This document shows positions 1 through 13,104 of a stretch of DNA of 64,000 nucleotides, piece after piece; positions within the stretch are counted from its first letter, which is position 1; the number at the start of each line of letters is the position of its first letter. Made by a program: the position numbers and the translations under genes. This stretch comes from Cylicocyclus nassatus (taxonomy: Eukaryota; Nematoda; Chromadorea; Rhabditida; Strongylidae). The DNA is taken from contig CATQJL010000112.1 of the NCBI GenBank assembly GCA_958299035.1, positions 58,511,823-58,575,822 of the forward strand, read 5' to 3'. Under the pieces are notes generated by a model. That model saw only the letters and a program-made list of their open reading frames with translations, ran no database searches and was not told the origin of the DNA.

Positions 1-3000
1 CCTCCGTCCCTGTCTTCTTTCAAAACCTTAAAAATAAGACGTTTATTCAAAACCTAGAGATAGCTGGTATGAACTCTAACAATGAGATTCTCGAAATACG
101 TCACATTTTACAATTTGATCTACTAAAGCGGTTAGATGATATTCTAAAGCTCAACTTTTCTTTTCAGAAATCATGAGATTCCACCCTCCTTCTTCTTTCC
201 CACCTAAGATCCTAGGGATAGGCCGTTCGTTCAAAATTCGATATACTGAATAGTTCGCAAAAATTTTTTTGTTCAATGCGTTGGGCTGTTTTTATTCTGA
301 AAGCAAACTTTTTGCCTGAAGCAACTCCTTTTTTCCTCTCCTCCCACTCACTTCATCCTTCACCATTTTTTTTTATTCAGAAAAAAGTTTGCATGTCCGA
401 GCTATTTGACGCAATAATTTCAGAAGGATTTATGTGAAACCCCATATTCCCTCATCAGCTCCGCATTCTTGCTAAATTTCATTTCTAATCAATTTTTCTC
501 TGAATTCGCTACTGGAAAAGATTATAGGCGAAATAGCCGAATTTTCTAGCATTATAAATGAATTTTGCTAACAAAGTGTCTATCTGCACGATAATTGACA
601 TTCTTCCTTTCGTTTCCGTGATTCGTCTAGAAGCTTTCACAGAATATTTAAACGTCTTTTTTGCAATTTTCGCAAGTTTCTTCTCTTACACTTGCCAATT
701 GTCCACCTTTGCAGTATTTTTCTTTCACACCTTTTGCTGAAAGGCATAGCAACCGGGTTTAAAAACGTACTGCAGCTCAATGATATCATTTTCTCGAATG
801 GTTGCTAACAGCAAGAATAGAATCTACAAAAATTCCTTGCGCATTAGTTCGCGTACAGTTTTTTTAGCGAAAAAAGTGAATTGAAATGGACTTGCAAGCG
901 AGCTCTTGATTTGAGAAGCTGCCTTGCTTTGTCTTCTCTTTCCATAGTTTCATCGAAAATTTCAAGATTGAAGGAGCTCTTGGCAATGGGATAAAAAACT
1001 TAGTTGAAGACTGTACGTATCATTAATAATATAACAAGAAATTTTTCAAATTGAAAATTTTGATATTACTCTGTTTCGAAGACAATTACGATACAAAAGC
1101 TCAACTGCATGAATATTTTTAATCAATTTTCGTTCATTATAACTTGTCAGCAATTTTAGGTATTCCAGCTATTCTGAGAATTTGCTCTGCAGCCGCATTT
1201 TGTACAAAACTTCTCGCGACATTTCCACGGAAGGAGACTACCAAAGAAAACTGAGTTTTTGCAGTTTTTCAGTTTCTTTTTTTCCACTTCCATCAACTTC
1301 GTGCTGAGAAGCGGATGTCATAGGGAGCGAACCATTGCTGTATATCCATGGAAGCAAGAAAAACTACCTATAGCATAAGTTCTGAACTGCGCAGTTTTCG
1401 AAGTTTATGAAGTGTTTTTTTTCTTTCTAATATGAGTTCACTAATTGGCTAAAACTCTGCAACTAACAATAACCAACATGTGCTATCACATGTAATGGGA
1501 GCGTTTGGATATAGGAGTGCTATTTAGGACCCACAAGTAACACCTGAACTGCGCAGTTGTGAATTACAAAAATTAAAATCTAATTAGAAAAATTTAGAGT
1601 TTCTTTACAAGAAGCTTCTTCTGTAAAGCCACTAGCGCAAGTTTTCTTGCTAATGTGTGCAAATGCATATTTTCAAAGATGAGTCTAGTCATACTACTCA
1701 TACTCTCAGACACTTCACCGGAATTTCTGCAGGGCGCGCAGAGGTTCCGCAGAATTTTGTTTACTATTACAAAAGTGGAAACATCGAAAAAAAACTCTCG
1801 CAGGATTTTCATGTCAGACTGCTTGAAAACGGGGACCTCCGCATGACTTTTTACAAAATGCTGCGGTAATTGCGAAAAATGCCGCTTTGCAGCACTTTGA
1901 CTTGCCAGTACTTCCGCAGGATTTCACATGTCTTGTCTCTTACGATGTTGTTTCGCCAGCGATTAGAGTGCATTGCTGAACATGTCATCCGTAGTGTAGA
2001 GGATAGTGAGCAATTCTCACAATCAGTAGAGGAACTGTTTGAACTTGCTAAGGCGTTTTCTTTTGCTGTTATGGTTCGCATTCCCTAGAAATTCCGCAGA
2101 TGACCCAATGGAACTTCGCTGAACGTTCTGCGGAAGTTCCGGTCAGTTGTCTGAGCTACTCGGTCATGTGGAACTTCTACATTCGTTTCTGATCAAGTGT
2201 TTTCCAGCAAATTTTGTGAGCAAGCCTCTGGATTGGACTGCCGAGATATTTTCGTGTTTAACGACTATACATTTTTGGAAAATACAACGATCTGTCAAAC
2301 CTGAAGTTGTTGCTGTTCAGCCGTTTCCCAACAAAGTCTAAGCTGTGTCTGAGCTAACTGAGTTTATGTCAGTTGTAGGTAACTATTCTTTTTCTTCCAT
2401 CTCCTAGAACACTTCTCTCTGCCGCATAAGCCATGAATCCGATTGTCGAGAAAAATATGGTTTAGATAAGGGACTCGCCATGGCAGAGCTCTTTGCCAAA
2501 AAATGACTGAAGAAATTTTTATTGCGCTACACGAAAGACATCTGCCTAATATACGACCCATTTAACTTCGAAAAGTGGAAGAGGCAAGACATAACATCTA
2601 AGTGGCTGTACACGAAAAAAATGAAAAGATGTGAGTATAGCTTAAACTTTCAAAAAAGTAAACAACGAATAAATAAACAAAAACAAAGAACATTCAAGGT
2701 AATAGCAGTTTCGATACTAAAAACTGCGACTCGGGAGGGCATAGCCTGCATATCTTATCGGAATTTTTCACATCCGTAAGGCAAAATATTACATTATAAT
2801 GCTAACCTGCATAACTAGCGAAGACGTCTTATGTAAATTCAAAAGTGATCACTGTAGCGCTTAGTCGTCGGAAGGAGTGTGTTGATAATTTTGGATATAT
2901 AGTATTAGGTTGTAAAGAAATTTTGCCAATGAGGTTAAGCTAAATTGTTTGCCAATCAGCGATATTTTGGTCATGTGCACTGATAACCTTGGACTTCCAA

Positions 3001-4429
3001 TTATTTATACCATGGAAGCTTTTTTGCAAGAAGAGCGCCCGCTGCGTTTAGGAACAGGTAGAGAGTTCGATTTTTTTGACCCTGAAATCGATGAGCCATT
3101 TCTTGCTTGAGAAATGGCCCAGATACCGGAGCAAGTTATCATCGGATATTGCTTCATCTAACCTAAACAAACGGTATGGAACAAATTTTCAACTCGAGCT
3201 TCTGCAATTCTGCTCGTCTAAAATCTGAAAAAAATGTACCTTTTAGCCAACTGATAGCAGCGATTTTTTCCTTTTTTGGGCATCCCTTCTTGATTTATCG
3301 TTATTTCTTCAAGCTGAATGACGTATATGGTAGCTAAGGCGACCGCACACTAAGAACACATTTCAAACCAGCCCCTTGCATTTGCATTTATCTTCGGTAA
3401 TTATGAGATTAATTAGAAGAACATTTCTACAACCTAATATCAAGAGATGCTTGAGTGGAAAAGGTTTAGCAAAGAAAGATCCCAAGAAGCAACTCATGAA
3501 ATTAATCGCAGCTGATAAATGTAACACCAAACTCCAGCCCAGACAGTACTCCGCTACCGTACTCCCTCGAAAACAGTGCAGTTCGGGCGAAATTGCTCGC
3601 AGCCTGCCTCTATCCAATACCTGAAAATGAGTGCAAAATTGAACTTGATAAGAGCGCAAGACATTATTTCATTCGTTTCTCTCCTGCCATGATCATCGCA
3701 AATAAAAGAACGAGTTGATGTCATCCTTGACACACGGAGCAGTGGAGCTTTTAAAAGCCTCACATCAGCGAATTTACGTCTATTTGACTAACTGTGCTTT
3801 TTTTCATTACGAGAAAGGCATTGTAGTAAAAAGTGCTCATTGTTTGCTACAAATTTGCTGCAACATTGTTACAAATTGCTTTTCGAGAATGTTCGCTCTA
3901 ATAATTGCCTCATTTTTGTGGTACCTTTGGATGTTTTTGCTCTTTGCTGCTATATCTCTTCTCCTTTCCATGATCGAGAATATGAGTCAGCGTCCTGCAT
4001 AATGAGTAAGAGCTCTGACATTATCTCCAAATAACGGTGACTGTCGATGCTCTTTTGGAAAACATAGCACAAAAATACTATAAATGTTTTTTCATAAAAG
4101 CTCTGCGAGATCATTTAATTTCTTACTTTTCCTCGTTTTGGATGGGTTTAGTTGTCAATAACAAAGAGGGTGAACCAGGTTATTCAAAGTTCATAATCAT
4201 GATCCCACAGCAGGAAGATCTAACCATATAGAAAAAGGACTGCAACTTTTGCTTGAACTTTGAAAAATAAAATGGCGATATCCGATACCGTTAATAGCGC
4301 TAGGAAAAGTTGACTCGCTTAAAAATAAAACAAAATGTATTTATCAATTTTGTCATGATTTCGAACAAAGTGAATTCTTGGAGACATGATTATGCGCTTA
4401 TGCACATAAAAGCGATCGCTTGGAAAGAA
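1..4429. other. upstream intergenic DNA, no gene found
   Basis: It is AT-rich with short open frames on both strands and no splice-supported exon or protein I recognise. TTCCGCAGgATTTc-like blocks recur between 1.70 and 2.15 kb and resemble a stretch near 56.7-56.9 kb. Confidence 0.5.
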
Positions 4430-4966
4430 TCTTATATATAAAGCTGAATGTCTGTATGTATGTATGTCTGTCTGTATGTATGTCTGTCTGTATGTCTGTA
4501 CGTATGTTCCGAATAGAAAATTTCATTTCTGAACCGATCCGGACCAAACTTGGCACACATACACTACGGGCCCCGGCGCGTGTCATAGGCTACTTTTCGT
4601 CATCGATCGATATCGATTTTATCAATTTTTTGCAAAATTTGAGCTAGGGGCTGGAATTTGGCAGAGGGGTGTAATCGAGCATGCTGATCACCCCCACGGG
4701 GGTGATCAGCATGCTCGATTACCCCCCCCCCCCTGTGCCAACTCCCAGCCCCGTAGCTCAAATTTTGCAAAAAATCGATAAAATCGACATCGATCGATAA
4801 CGAAAAGTGGACTGTGACACCCGCCGGGGCCCGAAGTGTATGTGTGCCAAGTTTGGTCCGCATCGGTTCAGAAATGGAATTTTCTATTCGGAACATACAT
4901 ACAGACAGACAGACAGACAGACATACAGACAGACATACAAACAGACATTCAGCTTTATATATAAGA
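4430..4966. mobile_element. palindromic Helitron derivative with two 5' ends
   Basis: Both outer ends carry the Helitron 5' terminus (TCTTATATATAAAGC at 4430 on +, and its complement ending 4966). They are flanked by A (4429) and T (4967). The two arms of about 265 bp are inverted copies meeting at a palindrome near 4698 (GCATGCTGATCACCCCC and its complement). No 3' hairpin/CTAG end is present. The arms match the ends of the 33.4-kb Helitron. Confidence 0.82.
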
Positions 4967-5385
4967 TGTAATGCTGACGATCGGACTGATTTTGCTTTGC
5001 GAAATACTAGCAACTTGGCTTACTATTCTCAAGAATGTTTCAGATCTATCCGAAACAAAAAAGTCGAATTTTTATGATAGGAGTGACAGAATTTTTGTAG
5101 CTAACACGACGGCCCCAATTCTTCTTCCAAAGGTAAGCAAAAGGAAATCCATCCTGATCACAAAAATCTATACTGATGGGTCACGGCAGCCAAAGAGTCG
5201 AAGCCAGCCTAGCTAATTATACCAATGTGAGGGACCAATAAAACCGAAACAAAAAATTTGCGATTTTGAGGTTTTTGAACAAATCTAAGGATAGCTTGGA
5301 AAGCACTGATTTGAAATAGCTCAAAATTCTGTATGGTAAGTTTGAAAGATCGTTACCAGCTTATTAGTGCAAAAGGGAGGCCAGT

Positions 5386-5617
5386 AAGGGGCCGCACATA
5401 GTTCACGCGATTTCAGTCGCAACGCGATTTGGCAATATTCCAAATGTGCATAACTCATCGCAAGCACATTTCAGTTGTACAGAAGGTAGGGCATTTCATC
5501 AATCCACGTAAGTTATACACTTATGCTTGTATAGTTTGCTAGTATTGGATCTGAAGACTTCTGGCGATTTGCCAAATCGCGTCGTAACTGAAATCGCGTG
5601 AAGTATGCCCGGCCCTT
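5386..5617. mobile_element. MITE, GGGCCG...CACGCGATTT family (copy A)
   Basis: Terminal inverted repeats read AAGGGGCCGCACATAGTTCA at the left and CACGCGATTT complements at the right (GTATGCCCGGCCCTT). Subterminal CGCGATTTGGCAA/TTGCCAAATCGCG pair as well. It matches copy B at 44.1 kb across its length. Confidence 0.82.
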
Positions 5618-6963
5618 GAGACTTGAAACACGTAATTCACTCAGAAATGAGGTTTTTAGACTTGCAAAGCAACAGCGGATAACTCCAAAGACATTGATGA
5701 CAACAATGTAAAAAAAAATTTTTTTCAATGGTAAATATGAAGGCAATATCAATGCGGCACTTCCGACGCAAAAGCTTGATTGCGCCTTGCGGCACATGAA
5801 GAAAGTGACTTCAGACTTTGAATACACCTCTGGCCAAATATAAGAAAAATAATCACATAGAATAGTTTTGTAGGAGGTTATTCCAATGTGGCACTTTCGA
5901 CGCATATTGCAGTTTTGAAAAGCGGCGCTGACGGTCTTTTTTGAAAAATGCTAAAGTAATATCAAATTTTGTTAATTTTGCTATTCTGAAATGGGGAACG
6001 TACTTTACGCCTCGGAAGTATCTGCTAGCAGTAAGATAACTCAGTTTTCATAAAGTCCAGACTAGTCGATTGTTTGTAAACAAAATACGATTACCTGCTA
6101 ACTCTACAAATCAGTTTGAACGCTCTTTCTTTGTGATTACATCCATAAAAATAGAGCTATTTTCAATGTGTTAGGAATTTGTTCGCGAGACTATTTTTGT
6201 GTGCTGAACCTTATGGGACTCATTTGTACTCGGGGTTAGTCCATCAAAACACCCACATCACCTAGCTGTTCAAACCATGGATGCTGTTTTGAATTATATA
6301 GTTTTTCCATGTCTACATATTTTGTATCAGAGTTGAAAATCATTACATTGCTGTAAAATCTGAAGTTGGCCCATGGTACACAAGACTTCTTACTTTTATA
6401 GAGGTATGAGATTTTGGAATCTTCATCATTTTTGATTATCAAGACGGGAAATAATGGTCTTCAATGAAAGACACGAACTGAAACAATTTACTTCTAAATT
6501 TACATATTCAATGTTCAAATATTTGCTTCAGCTCCAAGAATGTGTGAATGGGAGCGAAACGTAGGAAATTTTCCCAGTTAATTTCCCCTTTTTTATTTTT
6601 TGGCCACACCCTTCTTAACTTGTTTACCATTTCTTGTGATGTGTATTGTTGACGATGCAAGCTCTCAGCAGGGGTCCCTTTCACTCGATTATCGGCTTTG
6701 ATGGCCCCACGTAAATTTTTTTGACAAACTGAACTGTCACAGCGCATGCTTTCTAAGGCCGACTGACGTGGAAAAGCTCAACATTTTGAGATATTTACGA
6801 AATCTGGCCATGATGCGCAGCCTAGCTGCGTAGCCATCAATCTTTTGAAAAAATTGAAAAAAAGCTTAATAAGAAAAAATTTTACACAAGACAGTTAGAA
6901 CCCACATAAAATTTTACATCAGCACTCAATGAGAACTCGTTGATTATACAACAATCTATAATA

Positions 6964-7864
6964 TTAGGTTGTCTCATAATTAATGCACTTTTTGTGAATT
7001 TCACCTTCTAATCAAGATAACTCTTTTCCAGAACTATCTTTTTGAGTGCAATAAAAATTACTGCAAACAAAAAATCTCCGATTATAGAACGCATGCTTTT
7101 GTTGGATCGCAGCCGCTTTAAGAAAGATTTTATAGCCTAAAAAATTCCCGAACATTTTTTAGAAACCTATACTTTAAGAGAGCTTAACTTTCGCTCAAAT
7201 GTACTAGGATCGCGCGGACTTTGCTCATTATGTATCCGATGATCGGTTGCGCAATGAAGTGAAGTTTGAATTTTACGGCATATTTCTGTGACAAAATTTT
7301 GCAAAAAAATTGGAAGTACCCATTTTTTTTTAGTATTTTGGAAGATCCAGAAAACTGCCTTTTTGGGATTTTTTGAATTTTTTCTTTTCGAAAAGACGTT
7401 GAAATGCTGCGTTCTTTCTAGCATTAGTTATGCTAGGTCTACTCTACGTGTACCTGCGATTTATACAGTCGCTTTTAGCTTGAGATTTTTATGCAGCTTA
7501 GGTAGGCGATCAGCCAATTTTGGGACAAGATTTCTCAGCTCGAAATTTCTTAAAAATCTCATACTGACAAGCTTTTTGAAGCACAAAGCTTTGCGATCGT
7601 TATACATATTTTTTGAAGAAAATCCTCTACTTTTTATGGATTTACAGCAAGGAAAATGAAGGGAAAGAATTTCAAAATTCAATCACTTGTCTTTGAAGGC
7701 ATGGAACTTCGGCTTAAACAAAGATTTGCGAAAACGAAAGCACATTTTAGGAGGAATCGAGCTTTCATACTATAAAGGGTTTTGAGGAAAAATGTTTTTT
7801 CTTTGAGAACCAGCTCTCTCAAAGAGAGGTTAGAAAAACGTGCATTAATTATGAGACAACCTAA
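6964..7864. mobile_element. mariner-type non-autonomous element (901 bp)
   Basis: TTAGGTTGTCTCATAATTAA at 6964 is matched by its complement ending 7864. TA lies on both sides (6962-6963 and 7865-7866), the Tc1/mariner target duplication. The interior encodes nothing I can identify as transposase. Confidence 0.87.
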
Positions 7865-8439
7865 TATTACAAATATTCCAGGATTTTTGTTAGCTGCAGT
7901 AATCCTCTGCTGATTTGGAAAATGACGCCAAATTGCACCAAAATACAGTAGGAAAAAAAGGAGCAGATGGAATTGAAAGCTGTCCCATATATCAATGTTG
8001 GAAGAATTATTACTACTTTGCTTACAATGTTTTCGAACATTAAAGTAATTTTCAATTACCATCTGTTCTGGAATGAAATAAAGCCATTTTTTGTTTCTGA
8101 AAATTCTGAAATCAAACTGAAGCCAATTTTTTTGTCACTACGAATAAAGATTTGGTTTTTTTGTTTCCAGATTTTTTGAAGAATTTACTAGAAAGATCAA
8201 AGCCAACTTAAAATTTACTACACAAGAAAAGTTATTTTTTGTCTCACAAGCCCTTTCTAGTGCTTTTAAGTTAAATTTTGCTAACTACGAAAACTGCTAT
8301 AAATGTGCCAGGTGTCAACAATACGTTGCTGCCACTTTTGAGACCTCTAAAAATGACTCCAGCATTACCTCCCCCCCCCCTCCCTCCCGAAAAGCTACTT
8401 TTTACGACTTTTAAACATCTTTGTCGACGCTCTTCACTA

Positions 8440-8765
8440 GGTGCGAGATAGACAACGATGTTTCTGGCACTCGCGGGGCTCGGCTCTCGAGATGATTTCC
8501 GAGCATGCTCTAGCAGCGTGCTCGTATCCATGAGTGAGCAGCAGGGCGAGGCGGGGGCCGGGGCTGGCCGCTGGCGGGGGGCGGGCCCCGGCTCATATTA
8601 TGCGTTCGTTGTTGAGAGCAGTTTTTGAAAACGCGCCAATGTCGAGCTCGATGTCTCGTGTTTTGAAGTGCGCCCTCGATCCCGCTTCCGAAGTCCTGAC
8701 CTCGTTGATCCTCGGATCCTCGGAGATTCGAGCGAAAGTCATTAATCTTGGATGTCACTCACCTT
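8440..8765. other. GC-rich island of unknown role
   Basis: It is strikingly GC- and CpG-rich (for example GGGGCCGGGGCTGGCCGC near 8558) in AT-rich surroundings, with several frames open by composition. On the - strand AAGATAAG|GTGAGT at the 8765 edge looks like a donor. I cannot tell whether it is a promoter, an exon or a transposon piece. Confidence 0.4.
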
Positions 8766-8999
8766 ATCTTTAAATTCTCGCGCAAAAGGCTTTCAAGGCG
8801 CTCCGGCGCTGTTATGCATTGTGGTCATTCTACTTTGATGTGCTTTTTCCTTAACTCGCTTTGAATGCTCAAGCGGATTAATAGCCCATATCATCCTAAA
8901 CTAAAAAAATTTTCCTTTTGCTATGTTTCTTTTAACCAACTTTTCCGAGTTTCCTTTTGCAGCTCATCAATTCTGGATAACCGAGGAGATGAATTTATA

Positions 9000-10770
9000 C
9001 AGGGTTAATTTCAGCCCATATGTAGGTTCTAGCAAACTTCAGAAAATGGATTTCCATAAATCTTTCATAGGTTCATCATTCCCACGTATCTCTTGAACAA
9101 AAATTTTGTCATAGACTTTTCTCATCCTTCTCACTGTCAGCTATTATCTTCGCGAACGTTTAGCTTGGCTACTTGATTTCAGAACTTTTTATGTATTTTT
9201 TTTTGCTCATCATCTCCAGCTATTTTTGTGAATCTTCAGCTGGAATTTATTTTTGTGGGTTGAACATTTTTCGGAAACATTTTTGGACTCACTTCCATCT
9301 ATGTGTAAACGATCTTTCTTAGATTTGTTCTAACAATGAGCCCACCATCTCTTACCTGTCAAATTTTTTTAATCTCCATAGCTCATCAATCCTATACGTT
9401 TTTTTTCTGAGATTCACATCCTTTGCAAATGCAGCTTTGCGTCATTTTTCCATTTTTTCTTCGTTCATCCTCTACCAATATATCCCAAGGTATGCGTGGA
9501 ATATCTCACTTAAGATATGATTTTGAAAATAACTTTTCTTTGCATTATAGTTAAACCTTATTCCATCTACAGGCACAAAAAGCCTCAGATAGTCTTATCT
9601 TTTTTTTCGGAAATTTCCAACGGATGCAGTGCTTCATGAGCATCAATGAAATGATGGCTAGCTTGTTGCTTTTATCTTGAAGATCCTCGTAAGCAGCTTT
9701 TTGCCAGCAAGAAAACAACTAGAAGTCGAAAAAGTGCGGGGGAAATCGCAGGTGATCATTTCCTTTAACTTTTCTTTTTTGCTTGTTTTTCTTGAGATTA
9801 TGCTGGAAAACTTGTAAATGTCTGCCTTGAAAAGAAAACTTGCTATATTACTGAATAATTCATGTATAGTAAAGACATTCGCGTGCTGCTACTCGATTTC
9901 TTTTTCCTGCGTCTGAGGAAATTTCCATGACATGACTGCTTGCAAAGGTCATAAATTCATAATTTTTGCAAAGAAAAAGCAATCTGCTGAAACACTGGCC
10001 ATGAATAATGCTTACAATGCATTATTTTAATATTTTAGTTTTGTACCTTATGGAATCTTTAAGATATGTAGTAGAACAAAGCATTCAGAGCATGTTACAA
10101 AACCAATAATGAAAATGAAATTGTTTCTCAGAAATTTTTGAAAGCGTTTTCGCATTTTCTTTTTAAGATAATGAGCAACTTAATAGATCGAAATCATACT
10201 AATGTAACATTTTTACATCATGTTTCTGTCTTTTTCTTTTTCTATAAATGGAAAAAGAAATAGCCGGAAATGCTTCCCTTTTTATGCGTCTGCGCTGCAC
10301 TCGCTTTTTCCGTCATTAACATTAACAACGATAACATTCAGTCCGAGCATAGCTTCCTAAAAAAAAGAAGCAAATTCTGCCTAAGGCTATCTTCTCTTCC
10401 CGCGCCTAACAAAATTCAACAGGAAAATTGGTAATATTCCAGCATTTTCGACGCATATGAAAGCAAATAATCATGCTTCAGTGCTCAGCAATAATGAGTT
10501 CATCTTCAATTCTTTGCCCTTAGTCTACAAACATTGCAGTACAGCTTCCTTTCCTCCCAGCGTGTGCAGAATTTGCACAAAAATGTTTTTGAGCATTATG
10601 GGAAAAAGTAAAGAAAACGAGAGTAGCGTAAAATTTGAAAACTTAATTGGAACGCGAAGAAAAACTTAGCTAAGAAGAAATTGCAAGAAATAGAATCGAA
10701 AATCCTAAAATCAAAAATTCAAATGTGAGATTAGCTGGCTAAATTTTGCAATATTTGAATTTTCTCATTA
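9000..10770. other. AT-rich DNA, nothing identified
   Basis: T-rich sequence with no coding, RNA or repeat signal that I can support. Confidence 0.5.
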
Positions 10771-10774
10771 GAGT

Positions 10775-11725
10775 TTCTAGCTCAATTTCAGAGCTAGAAA
10801 CTTTTCTTCTTGATTCTTCTAAACACTTCTAAAGTTATTTTCTTGAAAATTTCTGCATCATGTGGGAGGGCGCTACTTTTTTCTCAAGCTTATTGTTTTG
10901 ATTTTCTGATTTTCTACGCTATTTCCTTGCAACTTCTAAACCACTAAAAAATACTTTTCTCTCGCACAAGCTTTTTTCCACCTTTAAATACAGATTTTCG
11001 AATTGTTTCCCTTATAGGAGTTTCCAGCTTCATTTCTTTATTTTTCAGAACAATCCAAAGTTATTTTTATGCAAAATTTCGCGCCACCTGGGAAGAAGGA
11101 CTTTATTTTCCTCTCAATTGAAATACACATTTTCTCAAACCGTTTTTTACTACTGGGGTTTTTAGTTTATTTTCTTTATTTTTTCCAGTATTCGCAAAGT
11201 GATTTTTCTTCAACATTTCCAACTTGGAAACGGAGGCTAATTCCCTCTCAATGTGGTTTTTCTCCACCTTCAAATCGAAAATTTGAATTTTTTCTTCTAT
11301 TGTTTCTATTTTTTATGTTTCCAACATTTGCAAATATTTTTTTGTGAATCTTTGCGCCTCTTGGGAAATAAAGACGCTGTTTTCTTTTCAACTGATTTTT
11401 TTACCGCCTTTAAAACGAGCTTTCCCCTAAACGAAATACGCGAATTCCCCCTACTAAGGTTTCTTATTTTCTTCATTATTTCAGTCAATCCAAATTTTAT
11501 GCACAATTCTATACTAACAAAGGACGCTTTCCTTCCTTGAGCTTTCCAGCATTTTCAGAACCGGTTTTTCGAATTTTTTTCTTAGCGTTGTTTCTAGCTC
11601 GATTTCTCTATTTTTTCAAAATCTTCAACCTTATTTTCGTGCAAATTTTTCCACCACTTGGAAAAAGAACGCCACTCTCCTCTCCTCATTGAGTTTTTCT
11701 CCACCTTCAGATCGAGTTTTTCGAG
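10775..11725 (+). repeat. degenerate tandem array, ~145-bp unit
   Basis: Blocks with GTTTCTAGCTCGATTTCTCT, then TTATTTTCGTGCAAATTTTT and CCACTTGGAAAAAGAACGC recur, diverged, at about 10775, 11025, 11155, 11300, 11457 and 11590. Open frames across it are by-products of its T-rich composition. Confidence 0.65.
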
Positions 11726-13104
11726 TTTGCCAGTGTTTTTCTTGCCCAGCGCATTAGCCTGCTCTGCTCTGGTTTACTTCATTGTAGCATTGCCGAGCCC
11801 TCTGCTTACGTTATTTTCTTTCGCCAATTTGCTGCAAATCTTTGCAGCCGCTGAGCACTTAATGAAGAGAACTCACTTCTATAGTTTTTCGGAACTTCCA
11901 TCATGCTTTCAGAGCAGGAGATTTTGTTTAAGAAGTGAGAAATCAAAAACTCTAATTTCGAAACAATTCTGTTTTTTTAATTTAATTTGCTATTTGTAAT
12001 TTTATTTGGGACCAGGTTTCATTTGAATACTTTTGTTCATTTGCGATTCTCTTCAACTGCAGGGGTGTATACAATCAATGATTATTGATTTTATACAGCT
12101 TCTGTTTCTCACCTCCAGTAAGAACACACCTCCAAAAAGCTTACTAGAAAAATTGTTTTGGTGAGGAAGCTCACGCTGTAGTTTTTTTCCTCCGCACTCA
12201 TCCAAGGTCTCGAAAGATTCTATACGGGACTTTCCGCAGATAGTTGTTAAAGAAATTCTATGAAGTATATATTCACTGGATGATTTTTTTAATGATCGTG
12301 GCCTTCCACTTCTTTATATCATTCGTTAGCGTGAAATATAATACATAAGAAACCATAGTTATAAAAAAATCTTGTTGAGAAAGCTTACTTCAGAGTTTTC
12401 TGAAGGCTTCCGCAATGCATTCGAGGCTCCAGAAGACATTTCAGTGAGAAAATTTATGGGACCAAATTTTATACGGATAGCCTTTCCACTCAAAAATGTT
12501 CCTATAACTGCGAGATTCTATAACTACAACAAATTTGTTCCGTAAGGCTCGTCCCCACCTTATTTTATTAATTTAAGATTCACTGAATTATTTGCTGGAA
12601 AAGAATTTTGAGATGAAGAAGCTCATCTGCATTCAATTTTCCAAAAGATTTTTTGCAAGAATCACGACATTTTACAGAATGTCTTCTTGTTATAGTTTGA
12701 ATTTTCACAAGCCTAGCGATTATTCTGGTAATTTTATGGGCGAAAAATACGTTTGAGACAAAAAAAAATAAAACAAACAAATCAATGAAATATAATAGGT
12801 AACTATTAATTTTCAAAATTAAAAAGATTTGTGGCTTTTATTCATTCGGTTAGACATGCTTTACTTAAAAGTTGTTTGTTTATGCAGGTAGCGTTATAAG
12901 AGTTAGAAAGAATGATTTATTAGAGGTTGGAGCTTTTGAACTTAGACTGATAGCTGTGCCCAGCTTTATCGTGACTAAGATCGGGACCGCACCGCAGTTT
13001 CCCGCTAATTGAACATTTTTGAATTGAGTTAAAGATTCTTTATATATTAGATAGATGAATTTGGGTGAAATTAATTTTAATCATTGACCTTTGCGGAAAT
13101 AATA

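Noticed and set aside
4398..5077. Open frames rich in Cys-Leu-Ser-Val or Thr-Asp-Arg-His repeats
   Set aside because: They are translations of the (TCTG)n tract of the Helitron ends, not proteins; the same holds at 33.2-34.1 kb.
7288..7682. Frames of 123 (+) and 73 (-) codons inside the 6.96-kb element
   Set aside because: No DDE/D transposase signature; opposite-strand overlap in AT-rich DNA.
11069..11999. Phe-rich + strand frames of 92-113 codons
   Set aside because: They run through the T-rich degenerate tandem array and have no domain or conserved start.
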